64,000 bases of DNA from DAOUAT01 sp964551735 (GCA_964551735.1 CAZKEF010000012.1:83089-147088), one strand, 5' to 3'; shown: positions 50,380 through 60,046, numbered from the stretch's first letter. The notes: generated from the sequence alone by a model not told the origin. Program-made: numbers and translations.

Positions 50380-50396
50380 GCCGGTCGCAGACCGGC
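50380..50396. terminator. Second hairpin in the convergent gap
   Basis: GCCGGTC (50380-50386), loop GCA, GACCGGC (50390-50396): a perfect 7-bp stem without T-run. Confidence 0.4.
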
Positions 50397-50425
50397 TGAG
50401 AGCAGGGAAAGGCACGGATAACTTT

Positions 50426-50491
50426 CGGGAGTCCAGGCTTCGGCCGGTTGGTCTCGTGGCCCGGAGAGACCGGCCGAAGCCTCGATTCCGG
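50426..50491. repeat. REP-like palindromic element, copy 4 (best preserved)
   Basis: Left arm core AGGCTTCGGCCGGT (50435-50448) and right arm core ACCGGCCGAAGCCT (50469-50482) are exact complements, with GTCTC and GAGAC inside and partial pairing extending outside to CGGGA and TTCCGG. It lies between the PfkB kinase and htrA genes, which converge. Confidence 0.75.
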
Positions 50492-50527
50492 AGCGCCGGC
50501 CGCCGATGGCCGCAATCAGGGCGTCCC

Positions 50528-51721
50528 CTACTGCCCCCGCAGCGTCTCGGGCGTATCTTCCAAGATGGCTTCCAGCGTTTCCTCCTCACCATTACGGATC
50601 ACGGTCAAGGTCACAGTCTGGCCTACCTCGGTCTTCTCGTCGAGGTAAGCGTTCAGGTCTTCCCAACGCGCTAACTGCAGCCCGTCAATGGCCGTGATGA
50701 TATCGCCGCCCACCAGGTAGCGCCGGTTGCCCAGGATGACCTCGGTCTGCGCGCTGCGTACGCCGGCGCGGTCGGCCGGGCTATCCCGGTAGATGCGCGC
50801 GACCAACAAGCCGCTTTCTACGTTCAGGTTCAGGGCATTGGCCAGCCGCGGGCTCAGTTCGTAGCCCAGCTCTTCGATGCCCAACCAGGGATGCGGATAG
50901 CGGCCTTCGGCGATCAGCACCGGCACCACGCGGGCCACCTTGTCCACCGGGATCGCCAGCCCGACGCCGGCCGAGGTGCCCGTGGGCGAGTAGATCGCGC
51001 TGTTGACGCCGATCAGCCGGCCGCTGGAATCCAGCAGCGGGCCGCCGGAGTTGCCGCGGTTGATCGCCGCGTCGGTTTGGATCACCCCGCGCAGCACCGT
51101 CTCCTCGGTCTCGATGGTGCGATTCACCGCGCTGATGATCCCCTCGGTCATGGTGCGCTCGAACTGCCCGAACGGGTTGCCGATGGCGATGGCCGTCTGG
51201 CCCACCTTGAGCTCGGCCGAGGCGCCGACCGGGATCGGGGCCACGCCGGCCGGCACAGTCTCCAACTTCAGCACGGCCAGATCGTTCGCCGGGTCCGCGC
51301 CGACGACCTGCGCATCCATGTTCATGTCGTCCCCGAAGCTTACCTCGATCCGTTGCGCGCCCTCGATCACGTGATAGTTGGTGACGATATGGCCCTCGGT
51401 GTCCCACAGAAAGCCGGAGCCGCTGCCTTCCTCGGGGATATCGCCCCAGAAGAAGCTGGAGCGCAGCACCTGGGTGGTGATGTTAACCACAGCGGGGGCC
51501 GCGCGTTCGTAGATCGCGACGCGGCGCGCTTCGACGGAATCGGCGCTCTCGCTGAGCGGCGCCGGCCCAGGCGTGGGCGTAACAACGACGATGATAACCT
51601 GCGGCGTGGGCGTCAGCGCGGCGGGCGCCGCAAGAGGGATGTTCGGCAGGCCGATGCACGCCGCGCTGACGAACAACACGCTGGCGAGCGTAACCAGAAG
51701 CCAGATCGATTTCCTTGACAT
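50528..51721 (-). CDS. HtrA/DegP-like serine protease, lipoprotein
   Basis: A 397-residue protein: lipoprotein signal ending VSAAC, a Thr/Pro-rich linker, a trypsin-like domain with His in VTNYHVIEG, Asp in ANDLAVLKLE and Ser in RGNSGGPLL, and one PDZ domain (from about residue 290, WLGIEELGYELSP). It would degrade or refold proteins outside the cell membrane. ATG 51721 follows GGAGGTGCTC. It is 68 bases after a paralogous gene on the same strand. Confidence 0.92.
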   Translation of the reverse strand: MSRKSIWLLVTLASVLFVSAACIGLPNIPLAAPAALTPTPQVIIVVVTPTPGPAPLSESADSVEARRVAIYERAAPAVVNITTQVLRSSFFWGDIPEEGSGSGFLWDTEGHIVTNYHVIEGAQRIEVSFGDDMNMDAQVVGADPANDLAVLKLETVPAGVAPIPVGASAELKVGQTAIAIGNPFGQFERTMTEGIISAVNRTIETEETVLRGVIQTDAAINRGNSGGPLLDSSGRLIGVNSAIYSPTGTSAGVGLAIPVDKVARVVPVLIAEGRYPHPWLGIEELGYELSPRLANALNLNVESGLLVARIYRDSPADRAGVRSAQTEVILGNRRYLVGGDIITAIDGLQLARWEDLNAYLDEKTEVGQTVTLTVIRNGEEETLEAILEDTPETLRGQ

Positions 51722-51789
51722 GAGCACCTCCTGCGCGAACGTGCCCGGCTTGTGGGAGGGCCGGGCACGTCGTCAAGCGCATTCTTCGG

Positions 51790-53061
51790 TTACGGTGTCG
51801 CCCGAGGACGTTCACCCAAGGTGATCGTCAGCCTGGTCTCGCCGGCGTTGGGCCGCAGCACGGTTACTTCCACCCGATCGCCCGGTGACCTTTCGCTTTC
51901 CAGGTAGATCAGCAAATCATCGAAAGTCCTCACAGGGCGATCATCAATGGCGATGATCAGGTCGCCGCCGCTTTGCAGATAGATCGGGCCTGACATGCCG
52001 ATATCCAATATGACATCGGTGTCGCGCGTGGCGCCGCGCAGCCCCGCGCGCGCTGAGGGCCCGCCCTCGCGCACCGTGACGACGTAAGCTCCACGGGCAT
52101 CAATCGGAAAGCCCAAAGCATCCGCCCAGGCCGGGCTGTAGGTCTGGCCGCTGATGCCCAGCCAGGCGTGCTTGTAGACGCCATCGCGGATCAACGCCGG
52201 CGCAACGCGCTGCACGATGTTGATGGGAATGGCGAAGCCCACGCCCGAGTTGCTGCGCACTGCCGACTGGATCTGGAAGTTGACGCCGATGACCTGGCCG
52301 CGCTCATTCAACAGGGGGCCGCCGGAGTTGCCGGGGTTGATCGCGGCATCGGTCTGGATCGCCAGCGGGATGTTGTAGCCGGTTTGCGATTGCACGCTGC
52401 GGCCCACCGCGCTGACGATGCCTGTAGTCATGGAGCCTTCCAGCCCAAAGGGATTACCGATGGCGATAGCCCGCTGGCCCACGGTTACTTCCTCGATTCG
52501 GCCCTGCTCCACCGGGACCAATTCAACCAGGCCCGGATCCACCTTGACAACTGCCAGATCGCTGTCAGGATCCGTGCCGATCAACTCAGCCGGCAACTGG
52601 ATGCCATCCGAAAAGGTGACCCGCAGGGCATCGGAGCCTTCCACCACATGGTTGTTCGTCACGATGTGCCCCTGGCTGTCCCAAACGAAGCCCGACCCCT
52701 GGCTTTCGGGCAACGTTTCGCTGCTCTGCTGGCCCGTTGGGATGCGGGTGAGATTCTCGATGTAAACTACTGAAGGGTTGACCTTGCGGTATACCGCCTC
52801 GTAAATCTGGGTTTCCACATCGGCGCCGGCCGGGATGATGATCGGGTTACTTTCAAGTGCTGCGGGCGGCTGAGCCGGCGCAACGGGGGCAGCGGACGGC
52901 GTCGGCGTCGCCACCACGACGCGCTCGATGATGCGCGGCATGGGGGTGGCCGTCGGTTCGCTCACCAGGCGCACCAGGGGGCTGACCAGGCCACAGCCCA
53001 TCAGCACCAGGCCAAACGCCAGGAAGATGACAAATACAGGCCAAATTCGAGTAGCTTTCAT
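51790..53061 (-). CDS. HtrA/DegP-like serine protease, lipoprotein (paralogue)
   Basis: A 423-residue protein: signal with lipobox VLMGC, Pro/Thr-rich linker, catalytic His in VTNNHVVEG, Asp in DSDLAVVKVD, Ser in PGNSGGPLL, and a C-terminal PDZ domain with GDLIIAIDDRPV. It has the same layout as the gene at 50528 but is well diverged, so the duplication is old. Its stop lies 68 bases before the next gene. Confidence 0.92.
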   Translation of the reverse strand: MKATRIWPVFVIFLAFGLVLMGCGLVSPLVRLVSEPTATPMPRIIERVVVATPTPSAAPVAPAQPPAALESNPIIIPAGADVETQIYEAVYRKVNPSVVYIENLTRIPTGQQSSETLPESQGSGFVWDSQGHIVTNNHVVEGSDALRVTFSDGIQLPAELIGTDPDSDLAVVKVDPGLVELVPVEQGRIEEVTVGQRAIAIGNPFGLEGSMTTGIVSAVGRSVQSQTGYNIPLAIQTDAAINPGNSGGPLLNERGQVIGVNFQIQSAVRSNSGVGFAIPINIVQRVAPALIRDGVYKHAWLGISGQTYSPAWADALGFPIDARGAYVVTVREGGPSARAGLRGATRDTDVILDIGMSGPIYLQSGGDLIIAIDDRPVRTFDDLLIYLESERSPGDRVEVTVLRPNAGETRLTITLGERPRATP

Positions 53062-53078
53062 TGCAAATCTCCTCAGGA

Positions 53079-53762
53079 TCAGTCCCGTCGGCGGGACAGT
53101 AAACTCACGTAGTACAACATAGTCAATAAAGTCTGGGCCAACGCGGCGACATAGGTCAGCGCGGCCGCATCCAATACGGCTTTGGCGCCCTGTAACTCAC
53201 GGCCGTCTGCCAACTGATAAGTCTGTAATAGCCGGAGCGCCCGGCGGCTGGCGTCGAACTCCACCGGCAGCGTGATCAACGCAAAGATCACACTGGCGCC
53301 GAAAAAAGCCACGCCCAGCCAGGCGAGCTGCGTTATATTGAGAAGAAACCCGATGAAGAACAGCACGGGCGCGACCCATGCGCTGACTTGCACAGCCGGC
53401 ACGATGGCGCCACGCAGTCGCAGCGGCCCGTAACCCTGGTGGTCCTGCAGCGCGTGGCCGATCTCATGGGCCACGATTGCCAGTGAGGCCACGCTCGGTT
53501 GCCGGGCGACGCCCTGCGAAAGGCCCAGCTTCTTGGCCCGCGGGTCGTAGTGGTCGGTCAGCTCGCCGGGGATGCCGGTCACGGAGACATCGTGCAGCCC
53601 CTCGGAACCCAGGATGACTTGGGCAGCTTGCACGCCCGTGATGCCGCGCGTGTTGGCTACGCGCGTCCACTTCCCATAGGCGCTCTTGACCTTGAACTGC
53701 GCATAGAAGGCCAACAGCAGCGCTGGGCCCACGAATAACAGATACGTCGGATCGAAATACAT
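53079..53762 (-). CDS. Membrane zinc metallopeptidase (YugP/neutral zinc peptidase family)
   Basis: A 227-residue membrane protein with an N-terminal helix, the zinc site VAHEIGHALQD (HExxH) near residue 130, and three C-terminal hydrophobic helices. The soluble part has ARQPSVASLAI just before the zinc site, as in YugP proteins, whose target is unknown. ATG 53762 follows GGAGGAAGT. It heads a minus-strand block with the two HtrA genes, which may form an envelope protein-quality operon. Confidence 0.9.
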   Translation of the reverse strand: MYFDPTYLLFVGPALLLAFYAQFKVKSAYGKWTRVANTRGITGVQAAQVILGSEGLHDVSVTGIPGELTDHYDPRAKKLGLSQGVARQPSVASLAIVAHEIGHALQDHQGYGPLRLRGAIVPAVQVSAWVAPVLFFIGFLLNITQLAWLGVAFFGASVIFALITLPVEFDASRRALRLLQTYQLADGRELQGAKAVLDAAALTYVAALAQTLLTMLYYVSLLSRRRD

Positions 53763-53824
53763 ACTTCCTCCTGCAAGCAGGCAGACGCACCCCGCAAGGC
53801 TGCCCACTGACTGCCTAGTGTCAC

Positions 53825-53830
53825 ATTATA
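53825..53830 (-). promoter_or_regulatory. Extended -10 promoter of the zinc peptidase gene
   Basis: On the minus strand TGTTATAAT has a perfect TATAAT with the extended TG; no good -35 was found. It lies 62 bases before ATG 53762. Confidence 0.5.
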
Positions 53831-53905
53831 ACACAAACAGCTTGCTTAACGTGTTACAGCGCCGACAATTCTCTGACAGGCGGGAGCCAGATTCTCAGCC
53901 GTGAA

Positions 53906-53934
53906 TTGACGCGCCCCCCAACTCGTAGTAGTAT
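53906..53934 (+). promoter_or_regulatory. Promoter of the CBS/transporter operon
   Basis: TTGACG (53906-53911), 17-base spacer, TAGTAT (53929-53934); 73 bases before the CBS gene start at 54008. Confidence 0.6.
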
Positions 53935-54007
53935 CCAGCCATGATTTCTCCGCCATGCGTGCTCGTTAAGCTCGGTCCGTCACAGCACGCCCACACCAGG
54001 GGGCCAA

Positions 54008-54472
54008 ATGATCAAGAGTTGCATGAAACGTCATGTCTACTGGGTGTCCCCGGAACACACCGTTTGGGAGGCAGCACGCCTGGTCGCTGAAAAGCGCATC
54101 GGCACGTTACCTGTGCTCAATGAACACGATGTGGTGATCGGCGTTGTGCGCCTTCAGGACCTCCTCAAAGTATTCATGCCCGATTTCGTGGCGCTGCTAA
54201 ACAACATTGACTTCGTTCACGATTTCGGCGCGTTGGAGTCGCTCCGACCGCGCGACCTACCAACCGCAGTAAACCTCACCATGCGCGATTTGATGCAGCC
54301 GGCCATTTCCGTGCGCAGCGATGCAGGCTTGCTGCGTGCGTTCGCCATCATGATCAAACACCAACTCCAAGACCTGCCCGTGGTAGATGACGCGGGCCGG
54401 CTGGTCGGCATCGCCTCACGGGTTGATATCGCGGCCGCGTTTTTGCGCAGCACGACTGAGAGCCGCCAATGA
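54008..54472 (+). CDS. CBS-pair protein coupled to an anion transporter
   Basis: A 154-residue protein with two CBS motifs: VSPEHTVWEAARLVAEKRI / DVVIGVVRLQDLL and ISVRSDAGLLRAFAIMIK / GRLVGIASRVDIAAAF. A linker of 25 residues separates them. The stop overlaps the next start (ATGA), so it is very likely a regulatory subunit of the transporter, sensing adenine nucleotides. ATG 54008 lacks a strong Shine-Dalgarno site (AGGGGGCCAA). Confidence 0.88.
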   Translation: MIKSCMKRHVYWVSPEHTVWEAARLVAEKRIGTLPVLNEHDVVIGVVRLQDLLKVFMPDFVALLNNIDFVHDFGALESLRPRDLPTAVNLTMRDLMQPAISVRSDAGLLRAFAIMIKHQLQDLPVVDDAGRLVGIASRVDIAAAFLRSTTESRQ

Positions 54473-55764
54473 CCGCAAATATGCTGGCGGCTACGTTCGT
54501 CTTTGCAGCCACGTTCGCCCTGATCCTTACGGAACGGGTCCATCGCACCATCGTTGCCATGGTTGGTGCGGCAGCCATGTTGTTCACCGGTCTCCTGTTC
54601 GGTTTTTATAATCAGCACCAGGCGCTCGAAGCCGTTGATTTCAACACGCTCGGGCTGCTCCTCGGCATGATGATCCTGGTCCGCTTGCTGGAACAAACCG
54701 GCTTCTTCCAATACGTCGCCATTGTCACCGGCAAACGCTCGCGCGGCCAGCCGTGGCGCTTGCTTGTCATCCTGGCCACGGCGACAACCATCCTCTCGAT
54801 GTTCCTGGACAACGTCACCACGGTCGTCCTGATCGTCCCCGTCACCATCCTGATCGCGGAGATCCTGGGTATGAGCCCCGTGCCCCTCCTCATGGCCGAA
54901 GCATTGCTCTCCAATATCGGCGGTATGGCCACCCTGGTCGGTGATCCGCCCAACGTCCTTATCTCGTCCGCCTCGGGTTTAACCTTCGGCGCATTTCTGA
55001 CGCACCTGGCCCCGCTGGCGTTAGTGGCCTGGCTGGTGGCCCTGGCAATAGTATTCCTGGTCTTTCGCTCCGAACTCACAACGCCCCCGGCCAATATCGA
55101 GGCGCTTGATCAGCTCGATGCTGATCAAGCGCTGACTGATCCGCGCAACATGCGCCGGGTGCTGACCGTGCTGGGATTGGTCATCGTGTTCTTCTTCCTG
55201 GAAGGCCCGCTAGGGCTGGAGCCGGCCACCATCGCGCTCGCAGGCGCTGGCCTAGCTCTGCTCTGGGTCCGGCCCGATGTAGAGACTACGCTGGAACGGG
55301 TGGAATGGAGCGTGCTGCTCTTTTTCGCGGCCCTCTTTGTGACGACCGGTGGGTTAGAAGCCGCCGGGGTGCTGCACCTGGCCGCGAGCCAGGTAGCTGG
55401 CCTGGCAGAAGCAAATCTCTTGCTGGCCAGCCTGATGCTGCTGGTGCTGGCCGCGCTGATCTCAGCTATCGTGGATAACATCCCGTTCACCATCGCGTTA
55501 ATCCCCGTCATCCTCGACCTGGGCAAGCTGGGCATCCCGTTGGCGCCGTTGTGGTGGGCCCTGGCGTTGGGCGCCGGCCTGGGCGGTAACGGCACGCCCA
55601 TCGGCGCAACAGCCAACGTGATTACGGTCGCTATGAGCGCACGCACGCGCAACCCGATCACGGTGCGGATCTGGCTGCGCGCGGGCTTGCCGGTAACGGT
55701 GGCGACGCTGGTTGTGGTCAGCTTGTTGTTTGCGCTGTTCTTTGGTTGGCTGCAGACATCGTAG
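54469..55764 (+). CDS. ArsB/NhaD/SLC13-type ion transporter
   Basis: A 431-residue membrane protein with about eleven helices of the ion transporter superfamily: FNTLGLLLGMMILVRLLEQTG (start of the family core), MFLDNVTTVVLIVPVT, NIGGMATLVGDPPNVLI and a repeat-symmetric DNIPFTIALIPV / GNGTPIGATANVI pair. Closest in pattern to the ArsB/P-protein group; arsenite, Na+/H+ exchange or carboxylate transport cannot be told apart. No arsenic genes lie nearby. Coupled to the CBS gene. Confidence 0.87.
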   Translation: MTANMLAATFVFAATFALILTERVHRTIVAMVGAAAMLFTGLLFGFYNQHQALEAVDFNTLGLLLGMMILVRLLEQTGFFQYVAIVTGKRSRGQPWRLLVILATATTILSMFLDNVTTVVLIVPVTILIAEILGMSPVPLLMAEALLSNIGGMATLVGDPPNVLISSASGLTFGAFLTHLAPLALVAWLVALAIVFLVFRSELTTPPANIEALDQLDADQALTDPRNMRRVLTVLGLVIVFFFLEGPLGLEPATIALAGAGLALLWVRPDVETTLERVEWSVLLFFAALFVTTGGLEAAGVLHLAASQVAGLAEANLLLASLMLLVLAALISAIVDNIPFTIALIPVILDLGKLGIPLAPLWWALALGAGLGGNGTPIGATANVITVAMSARTRNPITVRIWLRAGLPVTVATLVVVSLLFALFFGWLQTS

Positions 55765-55783
55765 CGCAGTCCGCCGGATTGCG

Positions 55784-57706
55784 CTACACCCGCCGGAACT
55801 CACCCTCGACGACGTCATCGCCTTCGGCAGCTCCCTGATTGGGCCCGTGGTAGCCGTTGCCATCACTCGGGCCGGCGCCGTTCCCTGGGCCGGATGCGGG
55901 ACCATAAGCGCCGGCCGCCATCCGACTGCCGGCCTGCTGTAAACGCTCTACCGCCTGGCGAATAGCCGTAAGGTCTTCGCCCTGGGCAGCTTTGCGTGTC
56001 TCAGCGATCAGTTGCTCCAGCGCCCGCCGGTCATCGGCATTGACCTTGCCGGCGTCAGCCAGTTCACGCAGGCTCTTCTCTGTCACATACGCCGCCTGGT
56101 CCGCCTGGTTACGCGCCTCGATCAGTTCTTTGCGGCGCTGATCCGCGGCCTTGTTGATCTCAGCCTGGCGCACCATCCGGTCAATGTCCGCTTTGCCCAG
56201 GTTGGTGGAGGCCGTGATCGTGATCTGCTGCGCCACACCGGTAGCCTTGTCCTGCGCGCTGACGTGCAGGATGCCGTTGGCGTCAATGTCGAAGGTCACC
56301 TCGACCTGCGGCAGGCCGCGCGGCGCCGGCGGGATCCCTTCCAGGTTGAACTGGCCCAGCGACATGTTGTCGGCCGCCATCGGCCGCTCACCTTGCAGCA
56401 CGTGGATGGTCACCGCAGGCTGGTTGTCCTCGGCGGTGCTGAATACCTGGCTCTTTTTCACCGGGATCGTGGTGTTGCGCTCGATGATGGGCGTCATCAC
56501 GCCGCCCAGGGTCTCAACACCCAGGGTCAGCGGCGTCACGTCCAGCAGCAGCACATCCTTCACCTGGCCGGATAGCACGCCACCCTGCAGCGCCGCGCCG
56601 ACCGCCACCACCTCGTCCGGGTTCACCCCGCGGTGCGGGTCCTTGCCGCCGGTCAGCTTGCGCACCAGGTTTAGCACCATGGGCATACGCGTGGCGCCGC
56701 CGACCAGCACCACCTCATGAATATCGCTCGCCTTCAACTTAGCATCGCGCAACGCCTGCTCGAACGGCAGACGGCAGCGCGCCAGCAAATCTTCTGTAAG
56801 TTGCTCGAACCTGGCCCGCGTCAGCTTCACCTGCAAATGCTTCGGACCGGACGCGTCAGCAGTGATGAACGGCAGATTGATCTCGGTCTCCATGACGCTG
56901 GAGAGCTCGATCTTGGCCTTTTCCGCCGCCTCCTTCAACCGCTGCAGCGCCTGGCGATCGGCCCGCAGGTCAATGCCCTGCTCGCGCCTAAACTCGTCGG
57001 CCACATAGTTAACGATGCGCTGATCCCAGTCGTCGCCGCCCAGGTGGGTGTCGCCGTTGGTGGCTTTCACCTCCACCACGCCGTCGCCGACCTCCAGGAT
57101 GGAGACATCGAAGGTGCCGCCGCCAAGGTCGAACACCAGGATCGTCTCGCTGTTCTTTTTATCGAGCCCGTAGGCCAGCGCGGCCGCAGTCGGTTCGTTG
57201 ATGATACGCAGCACCTCCAGACCGGCGATCTTGCCGGCATCCTTGGTGGCTTGCCGCTGGCTGTCGTTGAAGTATGCTGGCACAGTGATCACTGCTTGGG
57301 TAACCGGTTCGCCCAGGTATGCTTCCGCGTCAGCTTTCAGCTTGCCCAGGATCATGGCCGATATCTCTTGCGGCGTGTACTCCTTGCCGTTAATCGGGAT
57401 GTAAACGCGCGCGTCACCGGCCTTGCCCGCGCGAACTTTGTAAGGCACCATGCTGCGTTCAGCGTCGATCTCATCGTAGTGCCGGCCCATGAAGCGTTTG
57501 ATCGAAAAGACCGTGTTCTCCGGGTTCACAACGGCCTGTCGCTTCGCGGTCTGCCCCACCAAGCGCTCGCCGGACTTGGTGAACGCGACTACCGAGGGGC
57601 AAAGCCGCCCGCCCTCCGCAGTTGTGATTACAATGGGGTCGCCCCCTTCAACTACTGCAACCACGCTGTTTGTTGTTCCCAGATCAATACCAACAACTCT
57701 ACTCAT
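55784..57706 (-). CDS. dnaK: Chaperone DnaK (Hsp70)
   Basis: A 640-residue Hsp70: GIDLGTTNSVVAV phosphate loop, FDLGGGTFDVSIL, VLVGGATRMPMV, then the substrate domain (LLDVTPLTLGVETLGG) and a C-terminal lid that ends acidic (GDDVVEGEFRRV). All ATPase signatures are intact. grpE and dnaJ are not next to it, unlike in the usual heat-shock operon. It converges with the transporter gene, 19 bases apart. An ACACTC/GAGTGT pair upstream has the wrong spacing for CIRCE. Confidence 0.96.
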   Translation of the reverse strand: MSRVVGIDLGTTNSVVAVVEGGDPIVITTAEGGRLCPSVVAFTKSGERLVGQTAKRQAVVNPENTVFSIKRFMGRHYDEIDAERSMVPYKVRAGKAGDARVYIPINGKEYTPQEISAMILGKLKADAEAYLGEPVTQAVITVPAYFNDSQRQATKDAGKIAGLEVLRIINEPTAAALAYGLDKKNSETILVFDLGGGTFDVSILEVGDGVVEVKATNGDTHLGGDDWDQRIVNYVADEFRREQGIDLRADRQALQRLKEAAEKAKIELSSVMETEINLPFITADASGPKHLQVKLTRARFEQLTEDLLARCRLPFEQALRDAKLKASDIHEVVLVGGATRMPMVLNLVRKLTGGKDPHRGVNPDEVVAVGAALQGGVLSGQVKDVLLLDVTPLTLGVETLGGVMTPIIERNTTIPVKKSQVFSTAEDNQPAVTIHVLQGERPMAADNMSLGQFNLEGIPPAPRGLPQVEVTFDIDANGILHVSAQDKATGVAQQITITASTNLGKADIDRMVRQAEINKAADQRRKELIEARNQADQAAYVTEKSLRELADAGKVNADDRRALEQLIAETRKAAQGEDLTAIRQAVERLQQAGSRMAAGAYGPASGPGNGAGPSDGNGYHGPNQGAAEGDDVVEGEFRRV

Positions 57707-57857
57707 CTTCCATACTCCTCAATTCAATTGGATATTTCCCGTCGCTTCACACTCGTTACGTAATGTTGAGTGTAATACAGCGATGTTAGATTCCTGTGAG
57801 TTGTATATTAGCATTCTGTTAGATGGCTCAATTGCAAAAGTCATTGTGGGCTACGTA

Positions 57858-57886
57858 TTGCCAACAACGCATTCGTATGATATGCT
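57858..57886 (+). promoter_or_regulatory. Promoter of the DUF4332-like gene
   Basis: TTGCCA (57858-57863), 17-base spacer, TATGCT (57881-57886), 75 bases before ATG 57961. Confidence 0.5.
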
Positions 57887-57960
57887 TGCACCGAATGTGC
57901 TATGACTAGAAGCGAGTGACCGAATTGCAAACTCATTTCCCCAAAAATAAGGAGGCCAAA

Positions 57961-58359
57961 ATGCGCGTCAATGAAATCCGTGGTATTCAGGTGAGCACAG
58001 CTGAGAAGCTGGCCGCTTCAGGCATCGGGACGTCCGACCTGTTGTTGGAGGCCGGTAAGACGGTTGCCGGGCGCAAAGAGCTGGCAGCCAAAATCGGCGC
58101 CGACACAAAGGAGATCCTCGAGCTGGTAAACCGGGCGGATTTGGCCCGTGTCCATGGGATCGGGGAGGTCTATAGCAACCTGCTGGAGGAGGCGGGCGTC
58201 GATACGGTGGTCGAGCTGTCGCGCCGCGTCCCTGCGAACTTGCTGGTGAAGCTGGTTGAGCTCACCCAGGCAGGTCACGCCCGGCGCGCGCCGACGCTGG
58301 CGCAGGTCGAGGATTGGGTCGGCCAGGCTAAGATGCTCGGCCGGATCATCGAGTACTAA
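57961..58359 (+). CDS. DUF4332-like helix-hairpin-helix protein
   Basis: A 132-residue helical protein with two hairpin-type repeats: IRGIQVSTAEKLAASGIGTSDLLLEAG and VHGIGEVYSNLLEEAGVDTVVEL, resembling DNA-binding helix-hairpin-helix units and DUF4332. ATG 57961 follows AAGGAGG (57950-57956). Function unknown; it stands alone between the divergent dnaK and a strong terminator. Confidence 0.75.
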   Translation: MRVNEIRGIQVSTAEKLAASGIGTSDLLLEAGKTVAGRKELAAKIGADTKEILELVNRADLARVHGIGEVYSNLLEEAGVDTVVELSRRVPANLLVKLVELTQAGHARRAPTLAQVEDWVGQAKMLGRIIEY

Positions 58360-58381
58360 ACCACCTCAATGGCGCATCAAA

Positions 58382-58420
58382 GGCAAAGGCCGGGTTTCGT
58401 ATCGAAACCCGGCCTTTGCC
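58382..58420. terminator. Perfect 18-bp hairpin between convergent genes
   Basis: GGCAAAGGCCGGGTTTCG (58382-58399), loop TAT, exact complement (58403-58420). It is 23 bases after the DUF4332-like gene. No long T-run, but strength and position fit a bidirectional terminator. Confidence 0.7.
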
Positions 58421-58495
58421 GTCCTTTGGCGTTCTGAACAGGCGCAAGGCCCCATGCACCGGGTTGTGCGGATAGACCTCCGGGAAGCGTGACGC

Positions 58496-59950
58496 TTATA
58501 CCCCGGCAGCGTCGGCCAGCGCGCGGCCATCAGCCAACAGCGCCTGCACGGTCTCGGCCGAGTGACCCTCGGCGTAGACGCGCAACACCGGCTCGGTGCC
58601 CGAAGGCCGGATCAGCAACCAACTATCGTCAGCCAGCAGATACTTCACCCCATCGCGGGCGTTAATAGTGGCCACCGGGATGCCGGCCAGCCGCTCAGGG
58701 CTGAGATCGACCAGCTTTTGCACCAGTGCCTTCTTTTCGAAAGGCTTAACCTTGAAGTCGTTGCGCGCGTACTCAAACTGACCGATCTCGTTCATCACTC
58801 CGGCCAGCAGCGCTTCTGGCGATTGGCCATAGTGCGCCACGAGTTCGGCCAGCAGCAAACCCATTAGCACGCCATCTCCTTCGGGGATGTGTCCCTTGAT
58901 GCTGATGCCGCCCGATTCCTCGCCGCCGATCAGCACGTCATCGCTCATCATTAAGTCGCCGATATAGTTGAACCCTACCGGCGTCTCGTGCAAGGGCAGG
59001 CTGTAACGCGCTGCCAGCCGATTCAGCATCTGTGTTGTTGAGACTGTCTTCACTACCGCCCCGCGCAGGCCACGACGTTCCACCAAATAACGTAGGGCCA
59101 GCGTCATGATGCAATGGGGGTCGATGAAGCGGCCCGACGGGCCGACCGCACCAGTGCGATCCGCATCCCCATCGGTGGCCAGCCCCAGGTCGAAATGACC
59201 CTGGCCGATCAGTTCCATCAGTGGCTGCAGATGCTTGGCGATAGGCTCGGGATGTATCCCGTTGAACCCGGGGTTCATCTCTCCCCGGATCTCAGCGACC
59301 TGCGTGCCGGCCGCAGTCAACAGCTGGCGCAGGTATCCCCGGCCGGAGCCGTACATGCTGTCCACAGCCACCCGCAGCTTGGCGCGCGCGATGGTCCGAA
59401 AGTCAATCAGCGTGTGCAAGTGTTCTGCATAGGCCGGGAACGGATCAAACCGGGTGATGAGGCCCTGGGCTAACCCATCTTCGACAGCTAAAGGCTGTGG
59501 CTCGCGGCCTGTTGCCAGGTTGGCCGCCAACTTTGCCTCAACACGCCTGGTGTCGGCCACAGTTGCGCTGCCGCCAAAGGCTGACTTGAGCTTGATGCCG
59601 TTGTAGCGCGGGGGGTTGTGGCTGGCGGTGATCATCACGCCGCCAATACCCGCCATGTGCGGGATAGCAAAGGACACCGCAGGGGTCGGTGCATCGGATT
59701 TCGCCAGGGCGACGCGTAAGCCCAACGCCGCCAGCACCTCACTGACTGCGATAGCGTACCGGTCGGAAAGGAAACGTGTATCGAAGCCAACCACCACCAG
59801 TGGTCGTTCACGCGCCACTTCCTGCGCCTGAACGGCCGCGTTCTCCAACAGCACCTCGCCGATGGCCTGGGCCACGTAACGAACGTTGGCGAAAGTAAAC
59901 TCATCGCTAATGACGGCGCGCCAGCCGTCAGTGCCGAAACTGATTGCCAT
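58496..59950 (-). CDS. Phosphoglucomutase/phosphomannomutase
   Basis: A 484-residue alpha-D-phosphohexomutase: catalytic Ser in TASHNPPRYNG, metal loop DGDADRTG, sugar-binding GEESGGI and phosphate-binding RPSGTEPV. All four active-site loops are intact. It interconverts glucose-1-P and glucose-6-P or the mannose forms. Located downstream of the nucleotidyltransferase/mutase-like gene on the same strand with a 96-base gap. Confidence 0.93.
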   Translation of the reverse strand: MAISFGTDGWRAVISDEFTFANVRYVAQAIGEVLLENAAVQAQEVARERPLVVVGFDTRFLSDRYAIAVSEVLAALGLRVALAKSDAPTPAVSFAIPHMAGIGGVMITASHNPPRYNGIKLKSAFGGSATVADTRRVEAKLAANLATGREPQPLAVEDGLAQGLITRFDPFPAYAEHLHTLIDFRTIARAKLRVAVDSMYGSGRGYLRQLLTAAGTQVAEIRGEMNPGFNGIHPEPIAKHLQPLMELIGQGHFDLGLATDGDADRTGAVGPSGRFIDPHCIMTLALRYLVERRGLRGAVVKTVSTTQMLNRLAARYSLPLHETPVGFNYIGDLMMSDDVLIGGEESGGISIKGHIPEGDGVLMGLLLAELVAHYGQSPEALLAGVMNEIGQFEYARNDFKVKPFEKKALVQKLVDLSPERLAGIPVATINARDGVKYLLADDSWLLIRPSGTEPVLRVYAEGHSAETVQALLADGRALADAAGV

Positions 59951-60046
59951 AACCGAAGAAGCCTTCCTGAATATTGAGGATCAACGAACTGCTGCGGCCG
60001 CTATACGCCCGACCAGCCAGCACGATGCGGGGCCAGGCGTGCACCC

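Noticed and set aside
57749..57773. CIRCE (HrcA) operator upstream of dnaK
   Set aside because: ACACTC and GAGTGT form an inverted repeat, but the arms are short and the spacer is 13 bases instead of 9.
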